The notes beneath the pieces were generated by a model. That model saw nothing but the letters and a program-made list of their open reading frames with translations. It was not told the origin of the DNA and searched no databases. The position numbers and the translations under genes are program-made. Below, in pieces: positions 58,553 to 64,000 of a stretch of DNA of 64,000 bases; position 1 is the stretch's first letter, and each line of letters opens with the position of its first letter. This stretch comes from Toxoplasma gondii ME49 (Eukaryota; Apicomplexa; Conoidasida; Eucoccidiorida; Sarcocystidae), in contig NC_031469.1 in NCBI RefSeq assembly GCF_000006565.2, forward strand, positions 1,756,583-1,820,582, read 5' to 3'.

Positions 58553-61500
58553 ATGGCATTCTCGCAGAAGTCGCCCGGCATTTTTCCCGCCGGTGACGGT
58601 GGAACTCCGTTGCAGAACCGTGAAACGGGCAGAGGCGGACTCGAGTCCCGGGAGGAAGAAGCTCTCGAAACTGAGAGATGGAGTGTCCTTGAGTCTTCAG
58701 TTCATGTCCCTGTCTTCCTGTCTCGGCCGTTCCGACCTACGCGCGAGAGAACCACAGCCGGAGGAAAGGGCATTCTCCCCAGTGCCTCTGCCACACTGAG
58801 AGAGACAGGATTGAGTGAAGGAAGTCGAAGACAAGGGGACAGAATGACCAGGACGGTTCAGCATGAAGGCAGACACCCTTCCTTGGCCTGCGGCGGCGCC
58901 ACGCATCTGCAGCTGTCGCCTGCATGTGCCTCCATGGGCATCCCCTCCGCCTCCTCTCACGGCGTTGCAGACAAACGGTTCGACCAGGTCTCGCCGAGTC
59001 CCGAAGTGTCTCCTCGTGCAGGCGGCGGGGTTTCTCAGAGAGACAGAGGAGGGCGGGGACTGTCTCCGCTTGGCTCCTCTGCGGCTCTCAGAAAAGCGGC
59101 CCCAGCAGATACCCCTGGTCCTCACCCCCGCACTGCCGGCTCACAAAGCACGGAAGCCAAGCACGCCCGTCCTGTCTCCGCACCGGCTCCTTGGGCTCCA
59201 GACGGCTCTACATCTTGGGCTCCAAACGATGCTTTGCCGTGGGACCCCTCCGGGAGAGGCCGCGGTCGAATGCCGAAGGCTAGGTCGCAGAAAATTCAAG
59301 GACTTCTGCAGTCTTCTCCCCTCAAGAGTAAAACTGGAACAGAGCAGATATCTCATTCCTTATTGTCTCTCGGCGTCGTCCCAGCAAGAAAGCCGGGCAG
59401 CGGAAGGCGAGGAGAAAGTCACCTTCCTGAAGCCGAGCAACGAGAGGTTAGAACCGGGAATGGGAGGTCTTCGTTTCATCGAGTTTTGGCCTTTCTTCTG
59501 CTTGTGTGTTTCCATACACGTATACCAATCTGCTTAGAAATCATGCAGACACCCAAGAGGTTCTGTCTCGACATCTCACTATCGATCGCTTCTGCTTGTG
59601 TGTTTCCATACACGTATACCAATCTGCTTAGAAATCATGCAGACACCCAAGAGGTTCTGTCTCGACATCTCACTATCGATCGCTCGACGCCTGCAGATCT
59701 CCACCCCTTTCCTAATTTATCATTGCCGTCACTTTCCAAAAGAAACCTACCCCTTGTCCCTTTCCTTCACCTTTTTGCTTTCTCTACGCATCTCTTTCCT
59801 CTGCATTTGCTCTTTTAGTTCTCGATTACAACGATGCCAGCAGCTCTCAAACCGCCCACTGTCTTCCGACCTGCAAATGTATCCTCAGTGTGCCAGTTTT
59901 ACCTGTGTACACCTCTCTCCTCAAATCTGGACTTGTTTTTTACCATTGCACTTGGGAGCATACGGCTTCCTTCGATGCTCTCACGGGTGCACACTGGAAA
60001 AATTCAAATAGAATAAACAGAGACAGTGTCTTCAAGGGCGTACTGTTGCATTCTTGCGGGTACATGTCTCTCTGCTGCTGGACCACGGCCTCCTTTCTAC
60101 CTGCACCTAGTATGCTTTGGAGTCGTTCCTTCCTGGCGACATCTCGATCGACAATGTATATATATGTATAAATACATACATAGATATATACGCGTCGACC
60201 CAAGCCACGGCAGAGGACTGGAAAAGCAAATGGAAGAAGAGAGCCACACAAGCAATGGGAACGAAGGTAAAACAATTTCCCTCCGAAATCGAAAGAGCCT
60301 CCACGCTATATGTGTTGCCCATCTCGTCGCTCGAGATTTGACCATGTTTATAGCTTTTGAATCTTAAAGTGACTCGCTGGTTGTCGGGTCTTTGCGGCCA
60401 TTCGGCGCTCTCCAAAAACCGTTCTGTCTCCTGCTGTCCCTTCTGGCTCTGCAGCTCCACGCCGACCTGCGACGCCAACTTGTGGGGAAGGCCCTCGAGG
60501 AGTTCGAAGGGCCTCACCACGGTCGCCTCAAGCCCCTTGAGGAAGCTCTGTGTCTCCACAAACTTGCTCTATCGAGAGTAAATCACAGGCGAAAAAAGAA
60601 AGAAGAAAACAGATACCATATTGCCTGTAGTATCTGTGCTACGTAGATACAAAATGTTCAACAGGTTCGGCGTTTGCCATAGCTATCAGCTTGACTAGGC
60701 TCTGCTTACACAGTCGAACGTGGATCCTGTGAACGAAGACCTTGCAGATCTGACCCAGGCGTCCGCCTCGTAGGCTGAAATACTGGCCTAAAGTAGCTTA
60801 TGAATACTCCTTTTTTCTCCAGACAGGGCAAATGTGGAGATTATAACGCGAGGTCTGAGACCCGGGAGGCAGTCCACAACGAGTCCAGAGATTCCGATGT
60901 CTTCAGGCAGGAAAACGGAAAGGGGTTCTCTTCTTCTCTACATCGCCTTACTCTTCTGCTGTTCCTGTCTCTCTTTTTATGCTCGTGCCGTTCTGTGCGT
61001 TTTTGAGACTTCCACGAAAGGGACCAGGAAGCTCTGGTCTCCACGCAAACTGAATAGACAGGGAAAGGGCAGTATACCTGTGATGCTGAACAAAACGCCA
61101 TTTGGTGGACCCTTAAGTACCGAATGTATTTTTCCTTTCTTTCTGTCTGCCTGTTCTTCTTGTTTCTTTGTCGTCTTGCTTTCCTGTATTCTGTGCTCAT
61201 TGCCTCCCTCCGGATTCTTCTGCATTGCCTGCGTTTGTTCTCGTGCGTTTTCTTCTTAGCTTGGACCGCTCAAGGGTCTCGTGAAAGAGCTGGATGCAAC
61301 GTTCGAGATGCTGTCTCTGCACTTCCAAAGCGACCTTTCCTGTCCCTCGACTTTCCCTCTCTCTCAGCCGTCTGATTCTCCTCAAGGTCAATCTGCTCCT
61401 GCTGGAGACTCAGTTCTTCCGTGTTCTCCCTCTGTCTCTTTCTCTCCTTCCTCTTCTTCTTCTTCCTCTTCTTCTTCCTCTTCTTCTTCGTGTTCTCCCT

Positions 61501-62013
61501 CTTCTTCGTCTGCTGCTGCTGCGGGCTCCGCTTCTCCAACTAGCCAATGGGGTGTATCGGGAGGTCCCGAGAGCGTCCCACGTCTGCCCCTCCAGAGTCT
61601 TCGCTCTCAACAAAGGCCTGTTTTTGTGCAAAAGCCGCAGGTCTCTACGCAGGCTGCCTTTCCTCAGCATCAAGGGACAGGGTCGGGGGAAGAACGGAAC
61701 CAACGCGCAGAGGAAGAGAAGACACACTTTCTGCCGGGAGGGTTCCATGACGACCGCGCTCACTCGCCTCGGGTCCGCGTCCAGCTCCAGGAAGAGCGCC
61801 TCAGGAGAGAAGAGAAACGGAAGAAAGAGACAGAAGAAGACATCGAACGCAAACAACGCAAAGAAGTGAGCAGACCAACGGTCCAGTGACGACGGATTAA
61901 TTTGACCAAGAACATCTTTATACATCTACTCAGCCTGTACATCACGCACACACGAACACACACACATGCATACACACACACACACACAACTCTCTCTCTG
62001 AATACATACATAC

Positions 62014-62050
<37 letters not shown>

Positions 62051-62839
62051 TGCATATGTGTATGTGTATGCATACGTAGGTATGTACAGACTTTCTGCAC
62101 TTGCATATGGCTAGGAGTACATTTGTATAGATGCACGTGAACACTTTGCTTGCATAGGAGAAACGATGGTGAGACGCCCTGAAAAGTATCGACAAGACCA
62201 CGAAGAGCCTCAAACGGATAGAGTCACAAAGGACCTGAAGATCTTCAGAAAATAGGACTCCATGGCTGTATGCAACCCAGGAGAGCGACATTTCTGTCTT
62301 TTTACGGAAGTTGTTTTTCAGACGCGGCCTGCTCGGATCAGCTGGTGCATCACCGCAAGCCTAGAACGAACGAACATGCTTAAGCGACCGAGTTGAACTC
62401 TGCGAGCATCTCAGACACGCTGGAAACTGTGAATGTCATTTTCCTTCATCAGAGGCGCTCTTCATCGACGCTTTATGGTGTATGTTTCGGCGCCTAAACA
62501 GTTTTAGTCTGAACAGAAAGCGACAGCTTCTGCAGTGTGCGTCCTTCCCTCTCCACAGAAAGGTGTGTTTGAAACAGGGCTTGGCCTATGTTTTTCATGC
62601 CTCTCTCTGCCACGATAGAGCCTCGCATTTTTACACCAACTAGGAGAGAAACTGCGGCGACAGGCAGACGACGAGGAGGCTGACGGGGCCTTTTTCGCTT
62701 CTCTGGAACACCTTGAAGAGCACAAGAAAAAATCTGTCTCTGTCTCGCCTTCTTCTTTCCCCACTCCACCCTTTGCACACTCCAGTGGGGAGCTGGGACT
62801 TACGCCTCCCGTTTTGTGGCTGCAACAGTCGCTTTTCCG
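58553..62839 (+). CDS. Pro/Ser-rich coiled-coil protein, probably continuing rightwards
   Basis: Exon 1 (58553-59446; ATG in context AAAGCATGG) is Pro/Ser/Gly-rich and ends EAEQRE before a GTTAGA donor. It joins in phase 0 to exon 60455-60577 (LHADLRRQLVGKALEEFEG, then RLKPLEEALCLHKLALSR). That joins in phase 0 to exon 61260-61865, which opens LGPLKGLVKELDATFEML, passes through a poly-Ser tract, and ends in a charged helix (QLQEERLRREEKRKKETEED). Exon 62644-62839 (EKLRRQADDEEADGAFFASL) needs a phase-1 partner; a short exon at 62322-62390 would provide it. The protein ends in mid-phase at a GTGAGT donor at 62840, so more exons are expected. The helices suggest a scaffold or vesicle-coat-like coiled coil, but I do not recognise the family. 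Confidence 0.55.
59495..59682 (+). repeat. Perfect 94-bp tandem duplication
   Basis: 59495-59588 and 59589-59682 appear identical over 94 bp (each starts CTTCTGCTTGTGTGTTTCC and ends CACTATCGATCG). The block lies in the first intron of the Pro/Ser-rich gene, 48 bp after the exon 1 donor at 59446/59447. Because 94 is not a multiple of three, it would disrupt a reading frame, which fits a non-coding position. Confidence 0.93.
61944..62060. repeat. (CA)n / (TA)n compound microsatellite
   Basis: CA-rich repeats at 61944-61990, a short (CT)n, then two (TA)n blocks at about 62014-62051, in the intron after exon 61260-61865. A similar smaller TA-rich patch lies at 62940-63060. Confidence 0.88.
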
Positions 62840-64000
62840 GTGAGTAGACTTTCTGGGTTAAAACTCGAATAAACTCATCTCACTGTTCTCTTCACCCCTG
62901 CATATAAAGAAATAGTCTGTCTCGAACGTTCATGTACATATACATACATATGTATACTTATATATATATATATGTGCATGCCGGTACTAATATTTACGTA
63001 TCTGCATTCCTTTATAAACGGGCATGTATACGTAGTTACATATATATGTATATGCACACTAATATATGTATTCCTTTATAAAAAAATGCATGGATGCCTA
63101 TATCCGTGCATCTACCATTATCTGAACATATATGTGCATATACGTTTATGGGAGTATTTACCTTTGTACCTAATTGCGTACGCGTACAGATCCACACATT
63201 TTTGTATGCGTTTACATTAGAATTTGAACATAGTTTTCTTCACGGTTTTTATTGTGTAGATTGAGCGTGGAAGCATGACGTTGGTTACGCTGCTCGAGAG
63301 GGGAAGCATTTAGACACGAAGAACGAAAGCCTCCTTCTCCGTTGATCGTCCTCTCGGCTTACTTCCGTATCCCGGTTTCGGCTTTGTTTGTGAGCATCCA
63401 TCTGTACACACTCAAGGAATTAAGTGTGCAAAGGTTCAGTAAAGCTCTCAAGGTCGGCTTTTCGCCCTGCACTCGACTCTTCGTTTCCGGCACCAAGGAC
63501 GCTGCCCAATTCGCCTTTCTCGCAGTGTTTCCACCGTCACTCTTAGCTCGGTCCTCACAGTGACGGCAGATTCGCGCTGCCGTGTCTCGGTTCACGGTTC
63601 CTCCACATGGCCGGTTTCAGCTGTTTCTTCTCTCCTTTCTTTGCCTCGCACCCGAAGCATCAGAAACGTCTGTAGCCTGTCCCGTTCGAGCGACTGTCGG
63701 ATTTTTCCGAGCGAGGAGAAACCTGTTCAGACATTTCAGGAGGAACGGAACACCTGTACTAAATCTTTTCAGTGGCTGCGGCTCTTTTCAGAAAGCTAAA
63801 AGGTGTCTTCGGGACAGAGATCCTTGACAAGAGTGCGTAGAAACAGATCCGCGATCTGTTTTCGCCATGTCCAACCACAATTCTCGGCGTTCCACTCTTC
63901 CTACGTCCCTTTAGCTTCTGTATTTTATTCCAGGAAACCTGCAGCCTTTTCCAGCGCGTAGGCTGTCGAGACACCGTCCAGAACACCCCTGCTGTGCAGA
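62840..64000. other. Right-edge region, exons not resolved
   Basis: It is expected to hold intron and later exons of the coiled-coil gene. Pyrimidine-rich stretches and frames at 63342-63600 and 63560-63827 are present, but none gives a phase-2-compatible, protein-like continuation that I would defend. Confidence 0.35.

Noticed and set aside
58863..59537. 224-codon frame overlapping the first exon of the Pro/Ser-rich gene
   Set aside because: The other frame (from 58553) has a good start context and a phase-0 donor joining to clearly protein-like exons; this one does not join.
1..64000. CRISPR arrays, insertion sequences, prophage or bacterial operons
   Set aside because: No direct-repeat/spacer pattern, transposase or ribosome-binding-site-linked gene series is present. 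The gene structure is eukaryotic throughout.
1..64000. Nuclear copies of mitochondrial cytochrome genes, common in Toxoplasma relatives
   Set aside because: I looked for cox1, cox3 and cob protein motifs in the intergenic stretches and saw none. A nucleotide search against the mitochondrial genome would be decisive.

Overview
The window reads as nuclear DNA of a tissue-cyst-forming coccidian apicomplexan (Toxoplasma / Hammondia / Neospora type). The reasons are intron-dense protein genes with introns of roughly 0.3-1 kb and GT-AG borders, long low-complexity inserts inside conserved proteins, abundant (TA)n and (CA)n microsatellites, and a myosin light chain of the apicomplexan-specific MTIP/MLC1 type. 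No prokaryotic features, transposons, rRNA or convincing tRNA genes are visible. Because the genes are spliced, single open reading frames describe them badly. The models below were built by matching conserved motifs across exons and requiring the splice phases to agree.

Layout. 1-882 (+): 3' part of a gene with a CS/alpha-crystallin-like fold split by an acidic insert. 2394-13323 (-): tubulin-folding cofactor D, about 12 exons and twice the usual length. 13.3-17.2 kb: no recognisable gene. 17256-19621 (+): RGG-rich CHTOP/Friend-of-PRMT1-type RNA-export adaptor. 21870-23340 (-): SSNA1/DIP13, a small four-exon coiled-coil centriole/axoneme protein. 27130-35229 (+): large protein with four IQ motifs and a C-terminal coiled coil. 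36.0-37.5 kb (+): weakly supported hypothetical exons. 37660-42595 (-): TBL2-like, membrane-anchored WD40 protein. 43663-44288 or beyond (+): small CX9C protein divergent from TBL2. 49023-54836 (+): tandem ubiquitin-like domains fused to an MTIP-type myosin light-chain lobe. 55.4-57.7 kb (+): beta-rich exon candidates, unresolved. 58553 to the right edge (+): Pro/Ser-rich, coiled-coil protein carrying a fresh 94-bp tandem duplication in an intron.

Functional thread. Several neighbours concern the cytoskeleton: tubulin folding (TBCD), microtubule/centriole organisation (SSNA1), calmodulin or light-chain binding (the IQ protein) and myosin regulation (the MTIP-type light chain). Eukaryotic genes are not normally arranged by pathway, so this may be coincidence. 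The most unusual item is the light chain: one exon (51561-51797) encodes both the end of a second ubiquitin-like domain and the start of the EF-hand lobe, so the two modules very likely sit in one polypeptide.
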